Positions 8,547 through 16,782 of a stretch of 64,000 bases of DNA are shown one piece after another (the first letter of the stretch is position 1; each line of letters starts with the position of its first letter). Made by a program: the position numbers and the translations under genes. The DNA lies in NCBI RefSeq assembly GCF_006715865.1, contig NZ_VFOA01000001.1, positions 3,286,001-3,350,000 of the forward strand, in the 5' to 3' direction. The DNA comes from Cellulomonas sp. SLBN-39. Its GTDB lineage: Bacteria; Actinomycetota; Actinomycetes; Actinomycetales; Cellulomonadaceae. A model generated the notes under the pieces. It worked only from the letters and a program-made list of their open reading frames with translations. It was not told the DNA's origin and searched no databases.

Positions 8547-10301
8547 TCAGCTGTTCCGCGCGTCGGGCCCCGTCTCATCGCTCGGACCTGCGACGAGGTG
8601 CGTCCCGCCGCCGACGGGGGCGCCGCCGGCCAGGATCTCGGCCGGGGCCTTCTCCTGGTCGGAGCCGAGGGCGTCGTGGTCGCCGTGCGAGTGGGCCGCC
8701 TCGAGCTCGGCGGGGGTCACCGGCTCGATCCGGTCCTCGTAGAACACCCGGGACAGGCGCTGGCGCAGGGCGTCGGCGCGGTAGCCCTTGCGCCGCACGC
8801 CGCGGGAGTCCTCCGCCGGCTCGATCTCGAGCGGGCGGATCGCCTCGTGCTGCACCCGCAGCCAGCGCTCGTGCGCGTCCAGCGGCTTGTGCACCTCGAT
8901 GTACTCGCCCGAGGCGAAGCGGACGATCTGGCCCGTCTCGTGGCCGTGCAGGACCAGCTCGCGGTCCTTGCGCTGGAGGGCCAGGCAGATGCGCTTGGTG
9001 ACGACGAACGCCGCCCACGGCCCCAGGAAGAGCAGGAACCGGAACACCCACGTGATGTCGTTGATCGACAGGTGGAAGTGGGTCGCGATGAGGTCGTTGG
9101 AGCCGGCCAGCACCAGGATGAAGAACGCCACCAGGACCGAGACGCCGAACGCCGTGCGGTACGGGCGGTTGCGGGGCCGGTCGAGGACGTGGTGCTCGCG
9201 CTTGTCGCCCGTGGCGAAGGCCTCGACGAACGGGTACAGGGCCAGCAGCATGAACAGCACGCCCGGCACGACCATCGCGGGGATGAGCACGTTCAGCGAC
9301 AGCGTGTAGTCACCGATCATGTACTCCAGCTGCCCCGGCATCATGCGCAGGGACCCCTCGAGGAAGAGCATGTACCAGTCGGGCTGGGCGCCCGCGGACA
9401 CCGGTGACGGGTCGTACGGCCCGTAGTTCCAGACCGGGTTGATCGACATCGTGGCACCCATGAGGGCGATGACGCCGAAGACCAGGAAGAAGTAGCCGCC
9501 GGCCTTGGCCACGTACACCGGGAACAGCGGGAAGCCGACGACGTTCGCGTTGGTGCGGCCCGAGCCCGGGTACTGCGTGTGCTTGTGCAGCACCACCAGG
9601 AACAGGTGCAGCGCGATCAGCGCCAGGATCAGGCCGGGCACGAGAAGGATGTGCACCGTGAACAGGCGCGGGATGATGTCGTGGCCCGGGAACTCTCCGC
9701 CGAAGAGGAAGTACGACAGGTAGCTGCCGAGGATCGGGATCGACTTCACGACGCCGTCGGTGATCCGCAGGCCGTTGCCGGACAGGACGTCGTCGGGCAG
9801 CGAGTAGCCGGAGAACCCGGCGGCCAGGCCGAGGATCATCAGCACGAAGCCGACGACCCAGTTGATCTCGCGCGGCTTGCGGAAGGCGCCGGTGAAGAAC
9901 ACGCGCATCATGTGCGTGACGATCGCGGCCATGAAGATGAGTGCGGCCCAGTGGTGGATCTGCCGCATCAGCAGGCCGCCGCGCACCTCGAACGACAGGC
10001 GCAGCGTCGAGGCGAATGCCTCGGACATCGCGACGCCCTGCAGCTCGCGCCACGGGCCGTCGTAGTGCACCTCGGTCATGCTCGGCACGAAGAACATCGT
10101 GAGGAAAACACCGGAGATCAGCAGCGTCACGAAGCTGTAGAGCGCGATCTCCCCGAGCAGGAACGACCAGTGGTCGGGGAAGATCTTGCGCGCGAACTCC
10201 TTGACGGCCTTGCCGACGCCGGTGCGCTGGTCGAGGTAGTCGGCGGTCGCGGCCGCCGCGCGGGCGCCCCCCGAGGGGGCGGTCGTCGTCGTGGTGCTCA
10301 T
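8547..10301 (-). CDS. qcrB: Cytochrome bc1 complex cytochrome b subunit (QcrB)
   Basis: Membrane subunit with haems bL and bH, oxidising menaquinol. At 584 residues it is long because of an actinobacterial C-terminal extension of about 150 residues. Haem ligands are in RQIHHWAALIFMAAIVTHMM and FTVHILLVPGLILALIALHL. The Qo-site motif is PDWY rather than PEWY (AQPDWYMLF), as usual in actinobacteria. The ATG at 10301 overlaps the qcrA TGA (ATGA). The longer in-frame reading into qcrA is rejected because the protein plainly begins at MSTTTTTAPSG, before the amphipathic helix. QcrB is a drug target in mycobacteria; here the operon simply reads ctaE-qcrC-qcrA-qcrB. Confidence 0.96.
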   Translation of the reverse strand: MSTTTTTAPSGGARAAAATADYLDQRTGVGKAVKEFARKIFPDHWSFLLGEIALYSFVTLLISGVFLTMFFVPSMTEVHYDGPWRELQGVAMSEAFASTLRLSFEVRGGLLMRQIHHWAALIFMAAIVTHMMRVFFTGAFRKPREINWVVGFVLMILGLAAGFSGYSLPDDVLSGNGLRITDGVVKSIPILGSYLSYFLFGGEFPGHDIIPRLFTVHILLVPGLILALIALHLFLVVLHKHTQYPGSGRTNANVVGFPLFPVYVAKAGGYFFLVFGVIALMGATMSINPVWNYGPYDPSPVSAGAQPDWYMLFLEGSLRMMPGQLEYMIGDYTLSLNVLIPAMVVPGVLFMLLALYPFVEAFATGDKREHHVLDRPRNRPYRTAFGVSVLVAFFILVLAGSNDLIATHFHLSINDITWVFRFLLFLGPWAAFVVTKRICLALQRKDRELVLHGHETGQIVRFASGEYIEVHKPLDAHERWLRVQHEAIRPLEIEPAEDSRGVRRKGYRADALRQRLSRVFYEDRIEPVTPAELEAAHSHGDHDALGSDQEKAPAEILAGGAPVGGGTHLVAGPSDETGPDARNS

Positions 10302-11347
10302 GCCAGACGCTCCCAGAAGCTCGGTCCCACGGGCTCGGTGAAGTCGCCCTGGGCGACCAGGTAGCCCTCGTCGTCCACGGTGATCGGCAGCTGGGGCAGC
10401 GGCCGCTTGGCGGGACCGAAGACGACCTTGGCGCCGTCGGCCACGTCGAACGTGCTCTGGTGGCACGGGCACAGGAGGTGGTGGGTCTGCTGCTCGTAGA
10501 GGGCCACGGGGCACCCCACGTGCGTGCAGATCTTGGAGAACGCGACGATGCCGTCGTAGGAGAAGCCCTCGTGCTGCTCGGACTTGATGTCCCGGGGGTC
10601 GAGGCGGACGAGCAGGACGACGGCCTTGGCCTTCTCGTCCAGCGGCGCCTCGGTCTCCTCGAGGCCCTCGGGGATGACGTGGACGACGGAGCCGATGGTG
10701 ACGTCGGCGGCCTTGATGGGGCGGCCGGTGGGGTCGATCGTCAGCTTCTTGCCGCGCGTCCACATGGTGCGCTTGAACTTCGAGACGTTCCAGTCCTCGC
10801 CGACCTCGCCCACGAGGGGGAGCACGATCGTCAGGGGGAACAGCGCGAGCGACGACACGAGCGCACCCTTGAGCACGCCCCGCCGGCCGATCGCGGAGTC
10901 CTTGGCGCCGTCCTTCAGGGCGGCCACGGCCTCCTGCCGCTCCTGGGCGTTCGAGGCCTGCGCGTGGCGGTCCTCGGCCTGCTCGTGGTCGTTCATGAGC
11001 GACTTGGCCCAGTGCACGGCGGCGGTGCCGATGCCCAGAAGGGCGAACGCCAGCCCCAGCCCGAGGCTGAGGTTGGACGCGCGGATCGAGCCGACCGTGC
11101 CGTCGAGCGGGATCGCGAAGTACGCGACCACGAAGCCGACCGTGCCGAGGACGGAGATCGCGAACAGGGCGACGACCTGGCGCTCGGCGCGCTTGTTCGC
11201 CTCCGGCTCCACGTCGCTGCGCCGGGGGCGGTGCGGGCCGAACCCGGGGTTCTCGAAGCGGTCCGGGCCGTGCTCGCCCTGCCGCAGGACCAGGTCCTGG
11301 CCGCCGATGTCGCGGGGCTCGTCCGCGTTGCCGTGGGTGGTGCTCAC
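10298..11347 (-). CDS. qcrA: Rieske iron-sulfur subunit of the bc1 complex (QcrA)
   Basis: Shuttles electrons from menaquinol to the haem c domain of QcrC. The 349 residues have a polar N-terminus, three membrane helices (two near residues 60-125, one near 185, the actinobacterial arrangement) with GRRGVLKG before the last, and a Rieske domain with both cluster boxes: ICTHVGCPV and LLCPCHQSTFD. The GTG at 11347 overlaps the qcrC TGA (GTGA, 11344-11347). The end is coupled to qcrB. The region between the second and third helix is rich in Glu, Gln and Ala and probably a cytoplasmic coiled segment. Confidence 0.96.
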   Translation of the reverse strand: MSTTHGNADEPRDIGGQDLVLRQGEHGPDRFENPGFGPHRPRRSDVEPEANKRAERQVVALFAISVLGTVGFVVAYFAIPLDGTVGSIRASNLSLGLGLAFALLGIGTAAVHWAKSLMNDHEQAEDRHAQASNAQERQEAVAALKDGAKDSAIGRRGVLKGALVSSLALFPLTIVLPLVGEVGEDWNVSKFKRTMWTRGKKLTIDPTGRPIKAADVTIGSVVHVIPEGLEETEAPLDEKAKAVVLLVRLDPRDIKSEQHEGFSYDGIVAFSKICTHVGCPVALYEQQTHHLLCPCHQSTFDVADGAKVVFGPAKRPLPQLPITVDDEGYLVAQGDFTEPVGPSFWERLA

Positions 11348-12126
11348 GAGGACCTCGCTCCGATCCAGACTGCCGCGCCGATGAGAAGGCCCATGCCGAC
11401 GACCCAGGCCCACAGGCCCTCGCTGACGGGGCCGAGGCTGCCGAGGTCGATGCCGCCGGGGGTGGCCTCGCCCTGCAGGTCGAGGAACGCGATGATGTCG
11501 CGCTTCTCGTCGGGGGTCAGCGTCGCGTCGTTGAAGACGGGCATGGACTGCGGGCCGGTGGCCATGGCCTCGTACAGGTGCGTGGGCGTGGTCTCCCACA
11601 GGTTCGGGGCCCACTTGCCCTGCGAGAGCGCACCGCCGGCGCCGACGGCGTTGTGGCACATCGCGCAGTTGGTGCGGAACAGGGCCATGCCGCTGGCGGC
11701 GTCGCCGAGGGCCGGGTCGACCTGCTCGGCGGTCGGGACCGCCGGGCCGGGGCCCAGGGACGCGACGTACGCGGCGAGCGCGGCGATCTGCTCCTCGTCG
11801 AACTGCACCGGCTTGGCCTGGGCCTGCGGGCCGTTCATCTGCATGGGCATGCGGCCCGTGCCGACCTGGAAGTCGACGGCGGCTGCGCCCACGCCGACGA
11901 GCGAGGGGACGTCCTGCGTGCCGGTCGCGTCCGGCCCGTGGCAGGTCGCGCAGTTGGCCTGGAACAGCTTCTCACCGGTCTCGACGTCTCCGGACGCGGC
12001 CGCGGGGGCGGCGTCGGCGGAGGTCGGGGCCACGACGGCGTAGAGCGCGCCGGTGAGCAGCAGCGCCAGCAGGAGCAGCACGACCGGCGCGCGCCGGTCG
12101 TGCCTGCGGGCTGCGAGTGCCTTCAC
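11344..12126 (-). CDS. qcrC: Double-haem cytochrome c subunit of the bcc complex (QcrC)
   Basis: Replaces soluble cytochrome c: its two haem c domains carry electrons directly from QcrB/QcrA to CuA of CtaC. The 260 residues show an N-terminal membrane anchor (VVLLLLALLLTGALYAVV), two CxxCH haem sites (ANCATCHGPD and TNCAMCHNAVG), distal methionines in the GRMPMQMNGP and SMPVFN loops, and a C-terminal helix (GLWAWVVGMGLLIGAAVWI). The GTG at 12126 has GAGGA about 9 nt upstream. The operon partner ctaE ends 67 nt upstream. Confidence 0.95.
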   Translation of the reverse strand: MKALAARRHDRRAPVVLLLLALLLTGALYAVVAPTSADAAPAAASGDVETGEKLFQANCATCHGPDATGTQDVPSLVGVGAAAVDFQVGTGRMPMQMNGPQAQAKPVQFDEEQIAALAAYVASLGPGPAVPTAEQVDPALGDAASGMALFRTNCAMCHNAVGAGGALSQGKWAPNLWETTPTHLYEAMATGPQSMPVFNDATLTPDEKRDIIAFLDLQGEATPGGIDLGSLGPVSEGLWAWVVGMGLLIGAAVWIGARSS

Positions 12127-12193
12127 GGATCGGTCCTCGTCTCGCTGGGGGGTCGGGAAGGGGCGGGGGCGGTGCGGGCCGGGGCCCGCGACG

Positions 12194-12841
12194 TCATCGG
12201 ACGAGGTAGATGACCGCGAACAGCGCGATCCACACGACGTCGACGAAGTGCCAGTAGTAGGAGGTGACGATCGCCGTCGTCTCCTCGTGCTGGGTGAAGC
12301 GCTTGGCCGCGAACGAGCGGCCGAGGAGGAAGAGGAACGCGATGAGGCCACCGATCACGTGCAGCCCGTGGAAGCCGGTCGTCAGGTAGAAGACCGAGCC
12401 ATAGGGGCTGGAGGAGATCGTGAGCCCGTGCTCGACGAGCTCGGCGTACTCGTAGACCTGGCCGCCGATGAACACGGCGCCCATGACGTACGTCATGGTC
12501 ATCCACTCGTTCATGCCCCAGCGGCCGACCTGCCACAGCGCGCCGGAGCGCACGGGCTGGAGCCGCTCGGCGGCCCACACGCCCATCTGGCACGTCACCG
12601 ACGACAGCACCAGGATGGTCGTGTTGATGAAGGCGAAGGTCAGGTTGAGCTTCTCCGTCTGGACCGCCCACTCCGCGGGGACGGCCGCCCTTACCGTGAA
12701 GTACATGGCGAACAGGCCGGCGAAGAACATCAGCTCGCTGGCCAGCCAGACGATCGTCCCCACCGAGACCGGGTTGGGGCGGTTCACGGTCACGTGGGGC
12801 GCGGGGCGCGAGGCAGCCGTTGCGGTCGTCACGTCGGCCAT
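12194..12841 (-). CDS. ctaE: Cytochrome c oxidase subunit III (CtaE)
   Basis: Structural aa3 oxidase subunit with no metal. The 215 residues contain the subunit III signatures [54 protein letters not shown] and [16 protein letters not shown] choose ATG 12841 (ADVTTATAA), which overlaps a short upstream frame as TAATG; a GTG seven codons upstream (12862) is the alternative. The gene heads ctaE-qcrC-qcrA-qcrB, the same order as Rv2193-Rv2196 of M. tuberculosis, so oxidase and reductase subunits are co-expressed. Confidence 0.94.
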   Translation of the reverse strand: MADVTTATAASRPAPHVTVNRPNPVSVGTIVWLASELMFFAGLFAMYFTVRAAVPAEWAVQTEKLNLTFAFINTTILVLSSVTCQMGVWAAERLQPVRSGALWQVGRWGMNEWMTMTYVMGAVFIGGQVYEYAELVEHGLTISSSPYGSVFYLTTGFHGLHVIGGLIAFLFLLGRSFAAKRFTQHEETTAIVTSYYWHFVDVVWIALFAVIYLVR

Positions 12842-12864
12842 TATTGCCGACGCAGGGCCCACAT
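12841..12864 (-). other. Seven-codon upstream frame overlapping the ctaE start
   Basis: On the minus strand an ATG at 12864 opens a frame encoding MWALRRQ and ends with TAA whose last A is the first base of the ctaE ATG. It could be a leader ORF with reinitiation, or chance; its ribosome-binding site is weak. Confidence 0.3.
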
Positions 12865-12875
12865 GAGTCCAAGGA

Positions 12876-12893
12876 CCCAGGGTGAGCCCTGGG
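12876..12893. repeat. Inverted repeat upstream of ctaE
   Basis: CCCAGGG-TGAG-CCCTGGG, 7-bp arms, lies 35-52 nt upstream of the ctaE ATG. It could be a small 5'-leader hairpin or an operator; no known regulator is matched. Confidence 0.3.
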
Positions 12894-13046
12894 GATATGT
12901 CACATCGTCACCTCCGGCTCAGGTCGTGCTCAGGTTCGACGCAGGTGCGCGTGCTCGCGCGCGCGCGGGGGCGTCACGCGTCCGCGCGGGCCCCGGCACG
13001 TGCCAAGATGCCTCCGGAGCACGTCGACGACGAGTGAGGGACGAGC

Positions 13047-13466
13047 ATGAGCAACCCCGACGCGGACACGTCCCGCGGCCCCCGGATCCTGCTGTACAGC
13101 GACGACGTCGACACCCGTGAGCAGGTGCGGCTCGCGGTCGGCCGCCGCCTCGGGCGCGGCGAGCCCGACATCGAGTGGGTCGAGGTCGCCACCGGCGCCG
13201 CGGTCGTCGCCGCCGCCGACGCGGGCGGCCTGGACGTGCTCGTGCTCGACGGCGAGGCGGACAAGGTCGGCGGCATGGGCCTGGCGCGCCAGCTCAAGGA
13301 CGAGGTGTACCGCTGCCCGCCCGTGCTCGTCCTGACGGGCCGCCCGCAGGACGCGTGGCTGGCGTCCTGGTCGAACGCCGACGCCGTGGTCAGCCGCCCC
13401 CTCGACCCCGTGCTGCTGCACACGGCCGTGGCCGACCTGGTCCGCTCGGGCGCCGGCGCCCGATGA
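13047..13466 (+). CDS. Response-regulator receiver-like protein
   Basis: A 139-residue single-domain protein with a CheY-like pattern: acidic pair SDD (19-20), a possible phospho-acceptor Asp68 in VLVLDGEAD, Thr97 in VLVLTGRP. The usual switch lysine before Pro is replaced by Arg117 (VVSRPLDP). There is no output domain and no histidine kinase nearby. It overlaps trpD by ATGA (13463-13466), so it is made together with anthranilate phosphoribosyltransferase. Phosphorylation is not assured given the Arg and the weak DxxxxG surroundings; it may be a degenerate receiver that binds a partner. Confidence 0.6.
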   Translation: MSNPDADTSRGPRILLYSDDVDTREQVRLAVGRRLGRGEPDIEWVEVATGAAVVAAADAGGLDVLVLDGEADKVGGMGLARQLKDEVYRCPPVLVLTGRPQDAWLASWSNADAVVSRPLDPVLLHTAVADLVRSGAGAR

Positions 13467-14509
13467 GCGAGGTCACCACCTGGTCCGACCTCCTCACGAC
13501 CCTGGTCCGGGGGCAGGACGTCGACGCCGCGCGCACGCGCTGGGCGATGGACCGCATCATGAGCGGCGAGGCGGCGCCGGCCCACGTCGCGGGGTTCCTC
13601 GTCGCGCTGCGCGCCAAGGGCGAGACCACCGAGGAGGTCCTCGGGCTCGCGGACGAGATGCTCGCCCACGCCCGACGCTTCACGGTGCCCGGCCGGTGCG
13701 TCGACATCGTCGGCACCGGTGGCGACCGCCTGCACACGGTGAACGTCTCGACGATGGCCGCGCTCGTCGTGGCCGGCACCGGCCTGCGGGTGGTCAAGCA
13801 CGGGAACCGGGCCGCGTCGTCGTCCTCGGGCTCGGCCGACGTGCTCGAGGCCCTGGGCGTCCGGCTCGACCTGCCCGTCGAGCGCGTCGCCGCCCTCGCG
13901 GAGGAGGTCGGCATCACGTTCTGCTTCGCGCTGGTCTTCCACCCCGCGATGCGGCACGTCGCACCCGTCCGTCGTGACCTGGGGATCGCGACGGTCTTCA
14001 ACTTCCTCGGTCCGCTGACCAACCCGGCTCAGCCGTCCGCGGCCGCCATCGGCGTGGCCGACGCCCGCATGGCGCCGATCCTCGCGGGCGTGCTGGCGCG
14101 GCGCGGGACCGACGCGCTGGTCTTCCGCGGCGAGCGCGACGGTCTCGACGAGCTCGCGGCCACCGGTCCGTCGCGGATCTGGGAGGTGCGGGACGGGCAC
14201 GTGCGCGACGAGGTCGTCGACTGGGCCGCCGAGGGGTTCGCCCCCGTGACCGTCGACGAGCTGCGCGGCGCGGACGCGGCGTACAACGCGGGCGTCGTGG
14301 AGCGCCTGCTCGCGGGCGAGCCCGGGCCGGTGCGCGAGACCGTGCTGCTCAACGCGGCGGCGGCGATCGTGGCCGACGGGACGCTGCCCGGCACGGGGCA
14401 GGGCAGCCTCGTCGAGCGGCTGCGGGCCGGGGTGGCGCTGGCCGCCGCTGCGGTCGACGGCGGGGCGGCGGCCGAGGTCCTCGCCCGCTGGCGCGCGGCG
14501 TCGGCCTGA
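13463..14509 (+). CDS. trpD: Anthranilate phosphoribosyltransferase TrpD
   Basis: Second step of tryptophan synthesis: joins anthranilate to PRPP. The 348 residues carry [17 protein letters not shown] (PRPP-binding GTGGD loop), [20 protein letters not shown] and [15 protein letters not shown], all diagnostic. The ATG at 13463 overlaps the stop of the receiver-like gene, giving translational coupling. Other trp genes are not in the window, so trpD stands apart as it does in mycobacteria (Rv2192c), again beside ctaE. No attenuator or leader peptide is visible. Confidence 0.96.
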   Translation: MSEVTTWSDLLTTLVRGQDVDAARTRWAMDRIMSGEAAPAHVAGFLVALRAKGETTEEVLGLADEMLAHARRFTVPGRCVDIVGTGGDRLHTVNVSTMAALVVAGTGLRVVKHGNRAASSSSGSADVLEALGVRLDLPVERVAALAEEVGITFCFALVFHPAMRHVAPVRRDLGIATVFNFLGPLTNPAQPSAAAIGVADARMAPILAGVLARRGTDALVFRGERDGLDELAATGPSRIWEVRDGHVRDEVVDWAAEGFAPVTVDELRGADAAYNAGVVERLLAGEPGPVRETVLLNAAAAIVADGTLPGTGQGSLVERLRAGVALAAAAVDGGAAAEVLARWRAASA

Positions 14510-14585
14510 CCGCCGGTCCGTCTGCGGCCCGGCCCGGCCGCGCTCCGTCGGCGCTCCCGCTCGGCCAGTCCGGCGCCGGCGGGTG

Positions 14586-14879
14586 CTAGTCCTCGATCCC
14601 CAGGGCGAACGCCGACTCCAGGTCCAGCCGGGAGTAGGCGCGGAACGCGATGTACGTCTGCGTGCGCAGCACTCCCTCGACCTTGCTGACCTGGTCCGCG
14701 ATGACGTCGGCGAGCCGGTCGTGCTCGCGCACCCGCACGAGGGCGACGAGGTCGACCTCCCCGGTGACCGAGTAGACCTCGCTGACGCCCTCGATCTCGG
14801 CGATCTGCGCGGCGACCTCGGGGATCCGTGCGGCGTCGCAGTCGATGTGCACGATGGCGGTGAGCATGGCCGCCATCAT
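14586..14879 (-). CDS. Lrp/AsnC-type effector-binding (RAM) domain protein
   Basis: A 97-residue protein made only of the ligand-binding/oligomerisation domain of Lrp/AsnC regulators (TAIVHIDCDAARIPEVAAQI, GVSEVYSVTGEVDLVALVRV, VLRTQTYIAFRAYSR); there is no helix-turn-helix. Stand-alone RAM domains of this size bind small molecules, often amino acids. I take the ATG at 14879 because it overlaps the TGA of the upstream exonuclease gene (ATGA); an internal ATG at 14867 fits the domain equally well. It lies next to trpD but on the opposite strand. Confidence 0.8.
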   Translation of the reverse strand: MMAAMLTAIVHIDCDAARIPEVAAQIAEIEGVSEVYSVTGEVDLVALVRVREHDRLADVIADQVSKVEGVLRTQTYIAFRAYSRLDLESAFALGIED

Positions 14880-16729
14880 GCCGTGCTGCGCGCCGTCACG
14901 TCCCGCAGCGCGTCGTCCGGCGTGCCCGGTGCACCCGGTGCGGTGAGCTCCGGGGCCGCCAGGTCCAGGGCGACGGCTGTCGCGGCGTCCTGGACGGCGT
15001 GCGCCGACCGGACGGGCAGCGACCAGCCCGCGGACGCGTGCACGAGCCGGGTCCCGGGCTGCTCCAGCCAGGTGAGCAGCAGGTCGGTCTCCTCGGGGTG
15101 CGCCGATGTGGCAGGCGCGGTGGGGACGGGCACGTGCTCGCCGGTGGCGCGCAGCGTCCGCACCGCCGGCAGCGGGTCGGTGCCGCGCGCGACGACGGCG
15201 GTCCCGGCCAGGCGCCCGTGCCGCACGAGCACGAGCTCCCACCCGCCCTCGTCGGAGCGGCGGGCGGCGACCATCTCCTCGAGGCCGGCCAGCGACCCGT
15301 GCCGCTGGGCGCGAGCCGCACCCCGGACGAAGGCCTGGAGGCGGTCGCGCACGCCCGCGGCCTCCTCGTACCGCTCCTGCGCGGCCAGCGTCCGGATGCG
15401 CGTGGCATGGGCGTGCACCACCGCGGACGGGTCGCCCGTGAGCGCGGCGCGCACCTGGGCCACGACCGCGCCGTACCCGTCCGGCGCCTGGGCGCCCGTG
15501 CACGGACCGCCGCAGCGCCCGAGGCCGAGCAGCGCGCACCCGTGGGCGTCGGCCCGGGGGACGAGCGGCAGGCGCCCTGCGCACCGGCGCAGCGCGAACG
15601 TCTCGTGCAGCGCCTCGACGGCGAGCCGTGCGGCCCCGGTCGAGGTGAACGGGCCGACGTGGGCGAGGCCGAGGTCGTCGCGCACCTCGCGCACCAGCGT
15701 GAGCCGTGGGTACGGCTCGACGGTCAGCCGCACCCACGGCATCCGCTCGGGCGCGCGCGAGCGACGGTTGTACGCCGGGGCGTGCTGGGCGATCAGGCGC
15801 AGCTCGCGGACCCGGGCCTCGAGGGGCGTCGCGCACACGACCGGGTCCACGCGCGTGGCCAGCCGCACCATCTCGGTCATCCGCGGCCGTCGCTCGGCCG
15901 ACGTGAAGTAGCTCCTCACGCGCGTGCGCAGCGAGGTCGTGGAGGTGCCCACGTAGAGCACCTCCTCGCGCGGGCCGCGGAACAGGTAGACGCCGGGGGC
16001 GTCGGGCAGCCCGTCCGCGAGGGTCCGGCGGCGGCGCACGTCCGGCGGGACGGGGTCGGCCGCGGTCGCCAGGTCCTCCAGGTGTGTGACGCCGAGCGGA
16101 GCGAGCCGCCCGAGGAGCGCGTGGAGCACGTCCACCGTGGCGCGCGCGTCGGCGAGCGCACGGTGGTTCGGCGTCTCGGTCGCGCCGAACAGCGCGGCCA
16201 GCGTGCCGAGCTTGTGGTTCGGCGCCTCGTCGCGCGTCACGACCCGCCGGGCCAGCCGGACCGTGTCGACCACCTGGTGCCCGGGCCACGCCCGCTCGCA
16301 CCGCGCCGCGGCGGCGCGGAGGAAGCCGATGTCGAACGGGGCGTTGTGCGCGACCAGCACGCTGCCGCGCGCGAACTCGAGGAAGCTCGGCAGCACCTCC
16401 TCGATGCGCGGTGCACCGACGAGCATGGACGTGGTGATGCCGGTGAGCACCTGGATGAAGGGCGGCACCGGGCCGCCGGGGTCGACGAGGGTCTGGAACT
16501 CGCCCAGCACCTGGCCGCCGCGGACCTTGACGGCCCCGATCTCGGTGATCGCGTCCTCGGTGGCACGGCCGCCCGTCGTCTCGAGGTCGACGACCACGAA
16601 CGTGACGTCGGACAGCGGTGTGCCCAGCTCGTCGAGGGCGACCTGCACGCCCGTGCCGGGGGGAGCGGCGGGGGCGCCCGTGCCCGACCCCGGTGCGGGG
16701 GCGGGGCGCAGGCGTCGGGTGCTCGGCAT
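14876..16729 (-). CDS. DEDDh exonuclease fused to UvrC-type GIY-YIG domain
   Basis: A two-part DNA-processing protein of 617 residues. The first half is a DnaQ-like 3'-5' exonuclease with VVVDLETTG (Asp, Glu), HNAPFDIGFL (Asp) and NHRALADARAT (His, Asp). After a linker comes a UvrC N-terminal GIY-YIG-like module: LPDAPGVYLFRGPREEVLYV and RTRVRSYFTSAE, then a UvrC cysteine region (RCGGPC) and a UVR-like segment (AAQERYEEAAGVRDRLQAF). The UvrC RNase-H-like and HhH parts are absent. The same architecture exists next to trpD and ctaE in mycobacteria (Rv2191). Start ATG 16729 sits 7 nt after TAGCGT, a leaderless pattern. A role in repair or exonuclease editing is inferred. Confidence 0.85.
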   Translation of the reverse strand: MPSTRRLRPAPAPGSGTGAPAAPPGTGVQVALDELGTPLSDVTFVVVDLETTGGRATEDAITEIGAVKVRGGQVLGEFQTLVDPGGPVPPFIQVLTGITTSMLVGAPRIEEVLPSFLEFARGSVLVAHNAPFDIGFLRAAAARCERAWPGHQVVDTVRLARRVVTRDEAPNHKLGTLAALFGATETPNHRALADARATVDVLHALLGRLAPLGVTHLEDLATAADPVPPDVRRRRTLADGLPDAPGVYLFRGPREEVLYVGTSTTSLRTRVRSYFTSAERRPRMTEMVRLATRVDPVVCATPLEARVRELRLIAQHAPAYNRRSRAPERMPWVRLTVEPYPRLTLVREVRDDLGLAHVGPFTSTGAARLAVEALHETFALRRCAGRLPLVPRADAHGCALLGLGRCGGPCTGAQAPDGYGAVVAQVRAALTGDPSAVVHAHATRIRTLAAQERYEEAAGVRDRLQAFVRGAARAQRHGSLAGLEEMVAARRSDEGGWELVLVRHGRLAGTAVVARGTDPLPAVRTLRATGEHVPVPTAPATSAHPEETDLLLTWLEQPGTRLVHASAGWSLPVRSAHAVQDAATAVALDLAAPELTAPGAPGTPDDALRDVTARSTA

Positions 16730-16736
16730 GGCGCGC

Positions 16737-16742
16737 ACGCTA
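16737..16742 (-). promoter_or_regulatory. Leaderless-type -10 of the exonuclease fusion gene
   Basis: Minus-strand TAGCGT followed by 7 nt and ATG at 16729. It lies back to back with the NYN promoter within 54 nt. Confidence 0.6.
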
Positions 16743-16770
16743 CCCACCGTGTCCGACACCGGCGGGCACC

Positions 16771-16776
16771 TACGGT
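16771..16776 (+). promoter_or_regulatory. Leaderless-type -10 of the NYN-domain gene
   Basis: TACGGT is followed by six G residues and the ATG at 16783. The G-run could also act as a short ribosome-binding site. Confidence 0.55.
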
Positions 16777-16782
16777 GGGGGG

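Noticed and set aside
12842-12862. Upstream GTG start for ctaE
   Set aside because: Possible, but the ATG at 12841 matches the usual N-terminus better; kept as an alternative.
12899-12911. Two GTCAC repeats upstream of ctaE as an MtrA box
   Set aside because: Only two copies with 8-nt spacing; not helically phased and within reach of chance.
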